This document shows positions 1 through 6,555 of a DNA stretch of 34,298 nt, piece by piece; within the stretch, counting starts at the first letter, position 1, and each line of letters begins with the position of its first letter. The stretch covers positions 1 to 34,298 of the forward strand of contig CAMENN010000018.1 of NCBI GenBank assembly GCA_945928315.1, written 5' to 3'. The position numbers and the translations under genes are program-made. The notes under the pieces were generated by a model. That model ran no database searches and was not told the origin of the DNA. It saw only the letters and a program-made list of their open reading frames with translations. This stretch comes from an uncultured Clostridia bacterium (GTDB lineage Bacteria > Bacillota > Clostridia > Christensenellales > Aristaeellaceae).

Positions 1-211
1 TCGCTTCGCGGCGGCTTCAACGCATCCTTCGGCCGGTGGGGCCTCGGATGCCTGCCTGGGCAGTTTGAGTTTCTTTATCAGGTTTATGCCGTTTCGTTCG
101 CGCGGAGGGCGCTCCGAAACTCTGTTTTATGGGCAGGAAACGATGTTCTGCTTGATACAAACACGCGCCGCCGGTTTTCGGATTGCTCCGGACCGGCGGC
201 GCGTATTATGA
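1..211. other. intergenic left edge, no gene recognised
   Basis: No convincing coding region is visible here. The first ten bases (TCGCTTCGCG) are the reverse complement of a motif in the hairpin-rich element at 2655-2760, so the window may begin inside another copy of such an element. A 6-base inverted repeat (GCATCC...GGATGC, about 20-51) is followed by CTGCCTGGGCAG and a T-rich stretch, which could be the terminator of a gene lying to the left. That reading is weak. Confidence 0.3.
163..204 (-). terminator. hairpin terminator of the M20 peptidase gene
   Basis: A perfect 13-base-pair stem (ACGCGCCGCCGGT at 163-175 with its complement at 192-204) lies 8 bases beyond the stop codon of the minus-strand peptidase gene. 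The following minus-strand sequence is only moderately T-rich (GTTTGT), so termination strength is uncertain. Confidence 0.6.
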
Positions 212-1357
212 TCATTTGAACCAGTTGAGCAGCACACTCATGGCGGCCTTCATGCCGGGGCCGATGGACGCGAGCTCGACCCACTCCTCACGGGTATGCG
301 CGCCCTCACCGACATACACGCCAAAGCACGCGGAGGGCACGCCCATGGACAGCGGGACATTGCAGTCCGTGGAGCCGGAGGCGATGCACGGCTTCGTCCC
401 GGCGTAGCGGGCCAGCGCGTCGCAGCAGGCATTTTCCAGCTCCGTCTGGCGCTGCACATCGCCGTCCTGGCCGCAGGGGCGCAGGCCCAGCAGCTCGACG
501 GTGACCTGCGCGTCCTCCTTTTCATGCGCGGCGAGGATTTCGCGCAGCTGCTTTTCCATCACGTCCAGGCACTGTGCGTCGTCGGAGCGGTATTCATAGA
601 GCATCTCGGCGTGCTGGGCGATGGTATTGACCGACGTGCCGCCGGAGATCACGCCGACGTTATAGGTCGTCAGGCTGTCCCCATGCCTGGGCACCGGCTG
701 CGCATACAGCGCGCAGGTAAGCTCGGCGAGCACGGCGATGGCATTGCGGTTGCCGAAATCGGCGAAGCTGTGACCGCCGCAGGTTTTCGCGGTGATGCGG
801 TAGCGCGAGGAGCCGACCGCGCGGGCGCAGACGTGCTCCGTGCCGCCGTCCAGCGAAAGAAAGGCCTTGACGCGCGGGCCGTATGCCTTCATAATAGCCT
901 TGCAGCCCTTGAGGTTGCCCAGCCCCTCCTCGCAGGAGTTGGCCACGAACAGCACACCGCAGTCCGGCTGCATGCCGTGCTCATGGAGATACGCGGCCAT
1001 CATCATCAGCGCCGCGAGGTTGGTGGTGTCATCGCCCACGCCCGGGCAGTAAAGCCTTCCGTCCGCCTCGTGCCGGGGCATTGGCTCCGTGTCGGGAAAC
1101 ACGGTGTCCGTGTGCGCCATGACGACGACGATGTCGCCGGATTCGCCGACGCCCATCGGACAAAGCACGTTTTTCGCCTCGTCGATGGACGCGTCCATGC
1201 CGTGCTGCGCGAACCAGTCCCGGATGAACGCGGCGCGCTTCTCCTCATGGTGGCTGGGTGCGGGAATGGCGCACAGCGTGCGGATGAGGTCGATCACCTC
1301 CGGCTGCATGCGCTCGATGTCGCGCTGAACCTCGCTGCTCAATTCGACTGCTTTCAT
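212..1357 (-). CDS. M20 family metallopeptidase (dipeptidase/tripeptidase-like)
   Basis: Encodes a 381-residue zinc hydrolase of the M20/M25/M40 clan, expected to be cytoplasmic and to release amino acids from short peptides or N-acyl substrates. The metal-binding signatures are visible: MAHTDTVFP (His82, Asp84), GVGDD (Asp109/110), the catalytic Glu pair in CEEGLGN (143-144), and GGHSFADFGN, which starts the lid/dimerisation domain. The start at 1357 is chosen because GAAGGGAG lies just upstream and the family alignment begins there; an upstream ATG at 1390 has no such site. It diverges from the serine hydrolase gene at 1402 with only 44 bases between start codons. The exact substrate (aminoacylase, dipeptidase or peptidase T-like) cannot be told from sequence. 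Confidence 0.87.
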   Translation of the reverse strand: MKAVELSSEVQRDIERMQPEVIDLIRTLCAIPAPSHHEEKRAAFIRDWFAQHGMDASIDEAKNVLCPMGVGESGDIVVVMAHTDTVFPDTEPMPRHEADGRLYCPGVGDDTTNLAALMMMAAYLHEHGMQPDCGVLFVANSCEEGLGNLKGCKAIMKAYGPRVKAFLSLDGGTEHVCARAVGSSRYRITAKTCGGHSFADFGNRNAIAVLAELTCALYAQPVPRHGDSLTTYNVGVISGGTSVNTIAQHAEMLYEYRSDDAQCLDVMEKQLREILAAHEKEDAQVTVELLGLRPCGQDGDVQRQTELENACCDALARYAGTKPCIASGSTDCNVPLSMGVPSACFGVYVGEGAHTREEWVELASIGPGMKAAMSVLLNWFK

Positions 1358-1401
1358 GATGCTACAGACTCCCTTCTCAATCATGTACATGGAGAGACGA
1401 T

Positions 1402-2622
1402 ATGGATATGCTTGCGCAAAACCTGCGCTTTCTGTGCGACGAGAGCCGCATGCTCAGCGGCATGGCCGTCGCCTACGGCACGCCCACGCAGAGTGAAACC
1501 GCCCGCTACGGCCGGGCACAGGAGGTCGCGCTCGATGAAGCCGGGTGCTTTGTCCCCTGCGTGCGCCCGCTCGAAGCGAACGCGCTGTGCGATCTGGCCT
1601 CACTGACCAAGCTGTTCACCGCTGTGCTGACGATGATGCTCGTCGAACAGGGCAGGCTCTCGCTCGATACGCCCGTCGCCCGGCTCGACCCCCGGTTTGA
1701 GCACCTCGCAGATGTCACGGTGGAGGATGTGCTCAGCTTCCGCGCCTGTCTGCAAACGCCCGGGCGCATCGACGACGCGCCCACGCGCGAGGAGGGGCTT
1801 GCCCGCCTGTTCGCCGTGCGCCGCGCGCCGCTGCCGGCTGTGCGCATCTATTCGGACATCAACGCGATGGTCATCAAATACGTGGTCGAGGCGGTCACCG
1901 GCATGGCATTTGCCGACGCGCTGCAGACGATGATCCTCTCGCCCGCGGACATGCGCGAAACCTGCGCGATCGTGCCGGAACACGAGAAAAAGCGCTGCGT
2001 CTGCTACAATTATGAGCACCGCATCATGAACGGCGCACACATTCTGCGCACGGACACGCTCCACGGCGTCCCGCACGACCCGAAGGCGGCGTTCCTCTCG
2101 CAGGGCGGGCGCGATCTGTGCGGCCATGCAGGGCTGTTCTCCACGCAGGCGGACATGATCCGCTTTGCGCAGGCGCTGCTCAACGGTGAACTCGTCCGCA
2201 GGGAGACGCTGCTTGAAATCGGGAAAAACCGCACGGGCCGCCCCAATCCGGACGGCACGCACCGGCAGTACCTCGGATACCTGTGCTTCGCCAAGCACCC
2301 GAATCAATACCTGAGCGAGGTGCCCGCGTGGATGGGCGAAGGCTCCATCGGCCTGAGCGGCTTCACGGGCAACCACCTGTCCATCGATCCGGTGCGCGGA
2401 CGGTTCGTGCTCTTTCTGGGCAACCGCTGCCACGCGCGCCTCTCGCACATCGCGCCCCGGCCTGAGTCCACGCTGCCCTACGGCCTCGCCGGGGACGGCA
2501 CCGGGCTCTACCGCTGGCCGGACGGACACCTCGTCCCCTCCTCCGTGCGCTATGTGCACTTCAAGGACGCGCGGCTGCACGCGCCGATCGAAGCGCGCAT
2601 GCGCGAACTGGGCTGGCTGTAA
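1402..2622 (+). CDS. serine hydrolase, beta-lactamase/esterase fold (class C-like)
   Basis: A 406-residue member of the serine beta-lactamase-like family (Pfam Beta-lactamase, EstB/penicillin-binding-protein-like). The catalytic tetrad SLTK (Ser67-Lys70) sits in DLASLTKLFTAV, and the second-motif tyrosine lies in YSDIN (Tyr150). The third motif is not clear; HAGLFSTQADM and a glycine-rich GLSGFTGN segment occur in the C-terminal half, as in related proteins. No signal peptide or membrane anchor is visible, which argues for a cytoplasmic esterase or amidase rather than a secreted beta-lactamase. GGAGAG is 5 bases upstream of the ATG; a second in-frame ATG follows at 1408. Its divergent neighbour is a peptidase, so a joint role in peptide or peptidoglycan-fragment turnover is possible but unproven. 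Confidence 0.85.
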   Translation: MDMLAQNLRFLCDESRMLSGMAVAYGTPTQSETARYGRAQEVALDEAGCFVPCVRPLEANALCDLASLTKLFTAVLTMMLVEQGRLSLDTPVARLDPRFEHLADVTVEDVLSFRACLQTPGRIDDAPTREEGLARLFAVRRAPLPAVRIYSDINAMVIKYVVEAVTGMAFADALQTMILSPADMRETCAIVPEHEKKRCVCYNYEHRIMNGAHILRTDTLHGVPHDPKAAFLSQGGRDLCGHAGLFSTQADMIRFAQALLNGELVRRETLLEIGKNRTGRPNPDGTHRQYLGYLCFAKHPNQYLSEVPAWMGEGSIGLSGFTGNHLSIDPVRGRFVLFLGNRCHARLSHIAPRPESTLPYGLAGDGTGLYRWPDGHLVPSSVRYVHFKDARLHAPIEARMRELGWL

Positions 2623-2654
2623 CTCTCTTCGAGCAGCGCGAAGCGAAGAAGGGA

Positions 2655-2760
2655 GTCTGAGGGATGAAATCCCTCAGACAGGGGTATGGGGGTAAGGCCC
2701 CCATCGTCCCCAAATCGCGAAGCGATCAAAAATGAAAGCAGTCAGGGAGCGAAGCGATAC
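2655..2760. repeat. hairpin-rich intergenic element with GAA loops
   Basis: Between the convergent hydrolase and decarboxylase genes lies a chain of short perfect hairpins. They are an 11-bp stem with loop GAA (2655-2665/2669-2679), a 7-bp stem ATGGGGG/CCCCCAT (2686-2692/2698-2704), a 5-bp stem ATCGC-GAA-GCGAT (2714-2726), and a 6-bp GTCAGG/CCTGAC stem enclosing another GCGAAGC. The motif GCGAAGCGA also occurs just upstream around 2640. This looks like a dispersed palindromic repeat (REP/MITE-like) or a multi-hairpin RNA; copy number cannot be judged from one window. Confidence 0.5.
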
Positions 2761-2816
2761 CTGACGGTGAATGACCTCACAGCTCCGCGCTGTTTGTCAA
2801 AGCATACCTGTCCAAA

Positions 2817-2849
2817 CGGCTTCTCTTTCCCTTCCGGAAGGAGAAGCCG
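2817..2849. terminator. hairpin between convergent genes
   Basis: A 9-bp perfect stem (CGGCTTCTC at 2817-2825, complement at 2841-2849) lies 7 bases beyond the stop of the minus-strand decarboxylase. T tracts are weak on both sides (TTTATT on plus, GTTTGG on minus), so it may be a modest bidirectional terminator. Confidence 0.45.
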
Positions 2850-2855
2850 CTTCAT

Positions 2856-4112
2856 TTATTCAAACCGGAAATCGGTGAAATCGAACGTCGCGAAGTAGTC
2901 CTTTGGCGTCTCCGCGCGGCGGATGCGCTGCACGCTGCCGTCCTCGCGCAGCAGCAGCTCGGCGCTGCGCAGCTTGCCGTTGTAGTTGTAGCCCATCGAG
3001 AAGCCGTGCGCGCCCGTATCGTGGATATAGAGCAGGTCGCCGCGATTGATCTCCGGCAGGCGGCGGTCAATGGCGAACTTGTCGTTGTTCTCGCACAGGC
3101 CGCCAACGACGTTATAGACGTGATCCGCCGGAGCATTCTCCTTGCCCAGCACGGTGACGTGGTGGTACGCGCCGTACATCGCCGGGCGCATCAAGTTGCA
3201 GGCGCAGGCATCCACGCCGATGTACTCCTTGTAGGTGTGCTTCTCGTGAATCGCCGTGGTGATGAGCGCGCCGTTTGGGCCGAGCATGAAGCGGCCCAGC
3301 TCGGTAAAGATCGCGACGTCGCCCATGCCCGCGGGCACGAGCACCTCCTCGTAGGCCCTGCGCACGCCCTCGCCGATGACCGCGATGTCGTTGGCGGTAT
3401 CCTCCGGCCGGTATGGGATGCCCACGCCGCCGGAGAGGTTGATGAACGCGATTTTTGCGCCGGTCTCCCGGTGCAGCTGCACCGCTTCCTTGAAGAGAAT
3501 CCGCGCGAGCGTCGGGTAGTATTCGTTGGTCAGTGTATTGGAGGCAAGGAATGCGTGCAGGCCGAAGCGCTTTGTGCCCTTCTGCATGAGCACGCGGTAG
3601 GCCTGCGTCAGCTGCTCGCGGGTCATGCCGTACTTCGCGTCCTTGGGCATGTCCATGATGTCGTTGCCGATGGCGAAATTGCCGCCGGGATTGAAGCGGC
3701 AGCAGACCAGCTCCGGCACGCCGCACATGCGCTCCATGGACTCGATGAGCGTATAGTCGTCGAGGTTGATGATCGCGCCCTGCGCCCCGGCGCGCGCAAA
3801 CTCCGCATCCGGCGTCTCATTCGACGAGAACATGATCTCGTGCCCGGCAAATCCCGCCGCCTTGGCGAGCATCAGCTCCGTCTCGCTGGCGCAGTCCACG
3901 CCGCAGCCCTCCTCGCGCAGGATGCGCAGGATGAACGGGTTGGGTGTCGCCTTCACGGCAAAATACTCCTTGAAGCCCGGATTCCAGGAAAACGCAGCGC
4001 GCAGCGCCCGCGCGGTGCGGCGGATGCCCGCCTCGTCATAGATATGGAACGGCGTGGGATTCTCCCTGACGATCTCCCGCGCCTTTTGCAGCGTCACAAA
4101 CGGTGTCTTCAT
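2856..4112 (-). CDS. lysA: diaminopimelate decarboxylase-type PLP enzyme
   Basis: A 418-residue group IV (alanine-racemase fold) decarboxylase expected to convert meso-diaminopimelate to L-lysine. The PLP lysine is Lys54 in FAVKATPN, the phosphate-binding glycines are in LSGGVG (227-231), and the C-terminal barrel carries the active-site-like CENND (340-344) and TGAHGFSMGYNYNG. Compared with classical LysA, CESGD is replaced by CENND, EPGR by ELGR (271-274) and HVGS by HAFLAS. I recognise this as a common Bacillota subfamily that is annotated as diaminopimelate decarboxylase, but another carboxylated substrate is possible. The start at 4112 is set by GGAG about 7 bases upstream; longer in-frame starts run into the promoter. 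It has its own promoter at 4176-4205 and is not near other lysine genes; hom is 16 kb away. Confidence 0.8.
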   Translation of the reverse strand: MKTPFVTLQKAREIVRENPTPFHIYDEAGIRRTARALRAAFSWNPGFKEYFAVKATPNPFILRILREEGCGVDCASETELMLAKAAGFAGHEIMFSSNETPDAEFARAGAQGAIINLDDYTLIESMERMCGVPELVCCRFNPGGNFAIGNDIMDMPKDAKYGMTREQLTQAYRVLMQKGTKRFGLHAFLASNTLTNEYYPTLARILFKEAVQLHRETGAKIAFINLSGGVGIPYRPEDTANDIAVIGEGVRRAYEEVLVPAGMGDVAIFTELGRFMLGPNGALITTAIHEKHTYKEYIGVDACACNLMRPAMYGAYHHVTVLGKENAPADHVYNVVGGLCENNDKFAIDRRLPEINRGDLLYIHDTGAHGFSMGYNYNGKLRSAELLLREDGSVQRIRRAETPKDYFATFDFTDFRFE

Positions 4113-4135
4113 GCGCATTCTCCGTGCTTTCCCCG

Positions 4136-4153
4136 CAGGCGTGATGCCGCCTG
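4136..4153 (-). other. leader hairpin of the decarboxylase transcript
   Basis: CAGGCG-N6-CGCCTG forms a 6-bp stem in the roughly 60-base 5' leader, about 17 bases upstream of the ribosome binding site. The leader is too short for a lysine riboswitch. It may simply stabilise the mRNA. Confidence 0.35.
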
Positions 4154-4175
4154 ACAGCGTGTATTGATGCTCATA

Positions 4176-4205
4176 ACTATACATGCGTGCACGGCCCGTT
4201 GTCAA
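4176..4205 (-). promoter_or_regulatory. sigma-A-type promoter for lysA-like gene
   Basis: Minus strand reads TTGACA (4200-4205), an 18-base spacer, then TATAGT (4176-4181). The start of transcription would fall near 4169, giving a leader of about 57 bases. Confidence 0.7.
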
Positions 4206-4249
4206 GATGAAAACTGCGGAAATTGCGCGCATTCCGACAAAACCGGGCC

Positions 4250-4279
4250 AAAAATGAAGACGCGCCGCAGCGCGCCTCC
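4250..4279 (-). terminator. intrinsic terminator after tadA
   Basis: On the minus strand a GC-rich imperfect stem (GAGGCGCG with CGCGTCTTC, including wobble pairs) is followed by ATTTTTGG, 14 bases beyond the tadA stop codon. This ends the long minus-strand gene run. Confidence 0.6.
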
Positions 4280-4292
4280 GTTTTGTTGCAGT

Positions 4293-4739
4293 CTATCCGC
4301 GTTTCGGGGCGAAGAACCCGCGCAGCAGCGCCGCACATTCCGCCTCCAGCAGTCCGCCCATGCAGGGCACGCCCGCGGAAAACGCCGGGTCGCCCGGCAG
4401 GTCATACACGCTGCCCGCACAGCCCATCCGCGGATCGTATGCGCCGAAATACACGGCGTCCAGGCCCGAGAGCGCCACCGCACCCGCGCACATCGGACAG
4501 GGCTCCAGCGTCACATACATCGTGCAGCCTTCAAGCCGCCTGCGTCCAAGCGCCGCGGCCGCGCGCTGCATCGCCAGCAGCTCCGCGTGCGCGATGGGGT
4601 CACCGTTCGCCTCTCGCTCGTTGTGCGCACGGGCGATGACCTCCCCCTCTTGCACGATCACCGCGCCGACAGGCACATCCCCGGCAAGCTGCGCCAGGCG
4701 CGCTTCGTCGAGTGCCCGGCGCATGAAGTCCTCGCGCAT
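4293..4739 (-). CDS. tadA: tRNA-specific adenosine deaminase TadA
   Basis: A 148-residue zinc deaminase that converts the wobble adenosine of tRNA-Arg(ACG) to inosine. The CDA-family active site is complete: HAE (His51-Glu53) and PCPMC (Cys81, Cys84), with the flanking TLEPCPMCAGA typical of TadA. The length is close to the usual 150-160 residues. Its ATG overlaps the stop codon of the upstream degV gene by one base (TGATG), so translation is probably coupled. It ends with TAG, which shows that amber is a normal stop in this genome. Confidence 0.93.
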   Translation of the reverse strand: MREDFMRRALDEARLAQLAGDVPVGAVIVQEGEVIARAHNEREANGDPIAHAELLAMQRAAAALGRRRLEGCTMYVTLEPCPMCAGAVALSGLDAVYFGAYDPRMGCAGSVYDLPGDPAFSAGVPCMGGLLEAECAALLRGFFAPKRG

Positions 4740-5611
4740 CAGCCGCGGTCCTTCCCGTGGAAGAACAGCGCGACGGTGCCCGGGCCGGAATGGCTGCCGA
4801 TGACCGGGCCGATGACGCTGAGTACGATCTTCTCCGGGTCACATCCGAAGGATTCGACCAGATGGCGCTTGACCGTGAGCGCGTCCTCCTCACAGTCGCC
4901 GTGGCTGATGAAGATCATCTGATCCTGTTCATCAGAAAGCTCGCCGTACTTCGCCGCGAGCGCGCGCAGCGCCTGCTGACGGCCGCGCACCTTCTGACGC
5001 GCGATGAGCCGGCCCTCGTTGTCCACATGCAGCACGGGCTTGATGCTGAGCATCGAGCCGAAGAACGCCGCAGAGGGTGAGCAGCGGCCGCCCCGCTTGA
5101 GGAAGTGCAGGTCGTCTACGGTAAACCAGTGGACCAGATGCAGCGCGTTGTCGCGCACCCACTGCGCGTTGTCCTCAAGGCTCATGCCCGCCTCGCGGTT
5201 TTTGAGCGCTTCATAGACGAGCAGGCCCTCGCCTGCGCTGGCCGCCAGGCTGTCCACCAGCTCGATCACCGCGTCCGGATACTCCTCGAGCACCATGCTG
5301 CGCGCCAGACAGGCGGCATTGTACGTCCCGGAGAGGGCGGAGGAAAACAGGATGCCGAGCACCGGCTCGCCCTGCTTCGCGAACGCTCTGAACGCCTCGC
5401 AGAAGGTGTCCGGGGAAATCTGCGCCGTCGTGCAGGTCTCGCCCGCGCGCAGGCGGTCGTAGTACGCGTGAACGGTCTTCGCGTCGTCAAAAGGCTTCGT
5501 GCTGGTCTCGCCCGCGAGCGTATAGCTCATCGGCAACACCGCCACACGGTCAAACTGACGGAGGATCTGCGGATTCAGATCCGAGCAGGAATCGGTCAGT
5601 ATCGTATACAT
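4739..5611 (-). CDS. DegV family fatty-acid-binding protein (FakB-like)
   Basis: A 290-residue DegV/EDD-fold protein. Family members bind a fatty acid and, as FakB, present it to the kinase FakA for phosphorylation and incorporation into phospholipid; no fakA is in this window. Family signatures are ILTDSCSDLN at the N-terminus, the SALSGTYNAA loop, VDSLAASAGEG and a glycine/proline-rich end (GPVIGSHSGPG). The start at 5611 matches where the family normally begins and has AAGGAAG upstream. An in-frame ATG at 5665, directly after the parB stop (TAAATG) with a stronger AAAGGAG site, would add 18 residues. It sits between a parB-like gene and tadA in one operon. Confidence 0.9.
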   Translation of the reverse strand: MYTILTDSCSDLNPQILRQFDRVAVLPMSYTLAGETSTKPFDDAKTVHAYYDRLRAGETCTTAQISPDTFCEAFRAFAKQGEPVLGILFSSALSGTYNAACLARSMVLEEYPDAVIELVDSLAASAGEGLLVYEALKNREAGMSLEDNAQWVRDNALHLVHWFTVDDLHFLKRGGRCSPSAAFFGSMLSIKPVLHVDNEGRLIARQKVRGRQQALRALAAKYGELSDEQDQMIFISHGDCEEDALTVKRHLVESFGCDPEKIVLSVIGPVIGSHSGPGTVALFFHGKDRG

Positions 5612-5665
5612 GGTAGTTGCTTCCTTTCCATGGCGGAGGAAATTCGCCTCCTCTGCCTTCTTCAT

Positions 5666-6451
5666 TTATATATTCTCCTTTTGGCTTGTGTTTCCTGCTG
5701 ACCCGCCGCGTTTTTCTCCGTTTCTCAGCAGAATCTGAATGCACACGCCGCCCTCCTGCGAGTGCATGGCGACGCTCGCGGGGACGCCCTGCATGCTCAG
5801 CCGCTGCGCCAGATGCGAAACAGCCTCCAGCGCCTCCTGTACGGCGCGCCGCCGTCCCCGGCGCACGCTCTGCCCTCGCTGCTCCGGGCCCATCACCAGC
5901 CGCATTGCCTGCCCGCCCGTCAGCGCGCGGGAGGCAATGATCTGCGCAGCCTCCAGCTGCCGCGACTCTCCTTGCACGCGAAGGATCGGCAGCGCCTGGG
6001 CAAGCGTCAGCCCCCCGATCTGCGCGCGCACCGGCTCCGGCAGCGCAAGCAGCCTGAGCCGCTCCGCCAGATGGCGCCCCGGCAGGGCGAAGCGCGTCAT
6101 CACGTCCTGTGCTCCCGCGTGCCACACTGCCTCCGCTTCGCCGATCACCCCCGGCGCGCGCCGGGTCAGGTGCTCCTCCATGAAGCAGGCCGCCGCCTCC
6201 GCATCGTCCGCCTCCATCACGATGGCATCGACGCACTCAAGGCCCGCCATGCGGCACGCCGCCAGCCTTCGCTCCCCGCAGATGAGCGCATAGCGCCCGG
6301 CCTGCGGATTCCTGCGCACGAGAATCGGTTGAAGCAGTCCGTGCCGCCGGATAGACGCCGCCAGCTCGATGAGCGCAGGATCATCCTCCCGCTGCCGCGA
6401 GGCGATCACGCCGCCATACACATCCGCAATGCTCAGGCGCATCATCTGCAT
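5666..6451 (-). CDS. ParB/Spo0J-family protein without a ParA partner
   Basis: A 261-residue ParB-type protein. The N-terminal ParB/Srx CTPase domain shows ELAASIRRHGLLQPILVRR, the nucleotide-binding box GERRLAACRMAG, and a diverged EEHLTRRAPG block where typical ParB has ENLQR. A putative helix-turn-helix region follows (VMTRFALPGRHLAERLRLLALP), and the C-terminus lacks an obvious dimerisation leucine zipper. No parA/soj, parS site, gidB or rnpA is adjacent, so this could be a Noc-like or diverged paralogue rather than the main partition protein. The start at ATG 6451 is supported by GGAGG at 6463-6467 (11-base spacing); a TTG at 6496 is an alternative. A consensus -10 at 6534-6539 may drive it. 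Confidence 0.78.
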   Translation of the reverse strand: MQMMRLSIADVYGGVIASRQREDDPALIELAASIRRHGLLQPILVRRNPQAGRYALICGERRLAACRMAGLECVDAIVMEADDAEAAACFMEEHLTRRAPGVIGEAEAVWHAGAQDVMTRFALPGRHLAERLRLLALPEPVRAQIGGLTLAQALPILRVQGESRQLEAAQIIASRALTGGQAMRLVMGPEQRGQSVRRGRRRAVQEALEAVSHLAQRLSMQGVPASVAMHSQEGGVCIQILLRNGEKRGGSAGNTSQKENI

Positions 6452-6533
6452 GCGATGCCCGTCCTCCGGGGTCCGCTCCGTTCTTCGCCTTTTCAATCCC
6501 GATCACGCTCCCCGCCCGCGCCTCTTATGCCCC

Positions 6534-6539
6534 ATTATA
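6534..6539 (-). promoter_or_regulatory. possible promoter (-10) upstream of parB-like gene
   Basis: A perfect minus-strand TATAAT lies between the comEC stop and the parB-like start. No good -35 hexamer is seen 16-18 bases upstream, so this is a weak or activator-dependent promoter candidate for parB-like, degV and tadA. Confidence 0.45.
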
Positions 6540-6555
6540 TGCGGCGGATGGCGTT

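Noticed and set aside
4113-4292. Lysine riboswitch upstream of the decarboxylase gene
   Set aside because: The leader is only about 57 bases with one 6-bp hairpin, far too short for the lysine aptamer.
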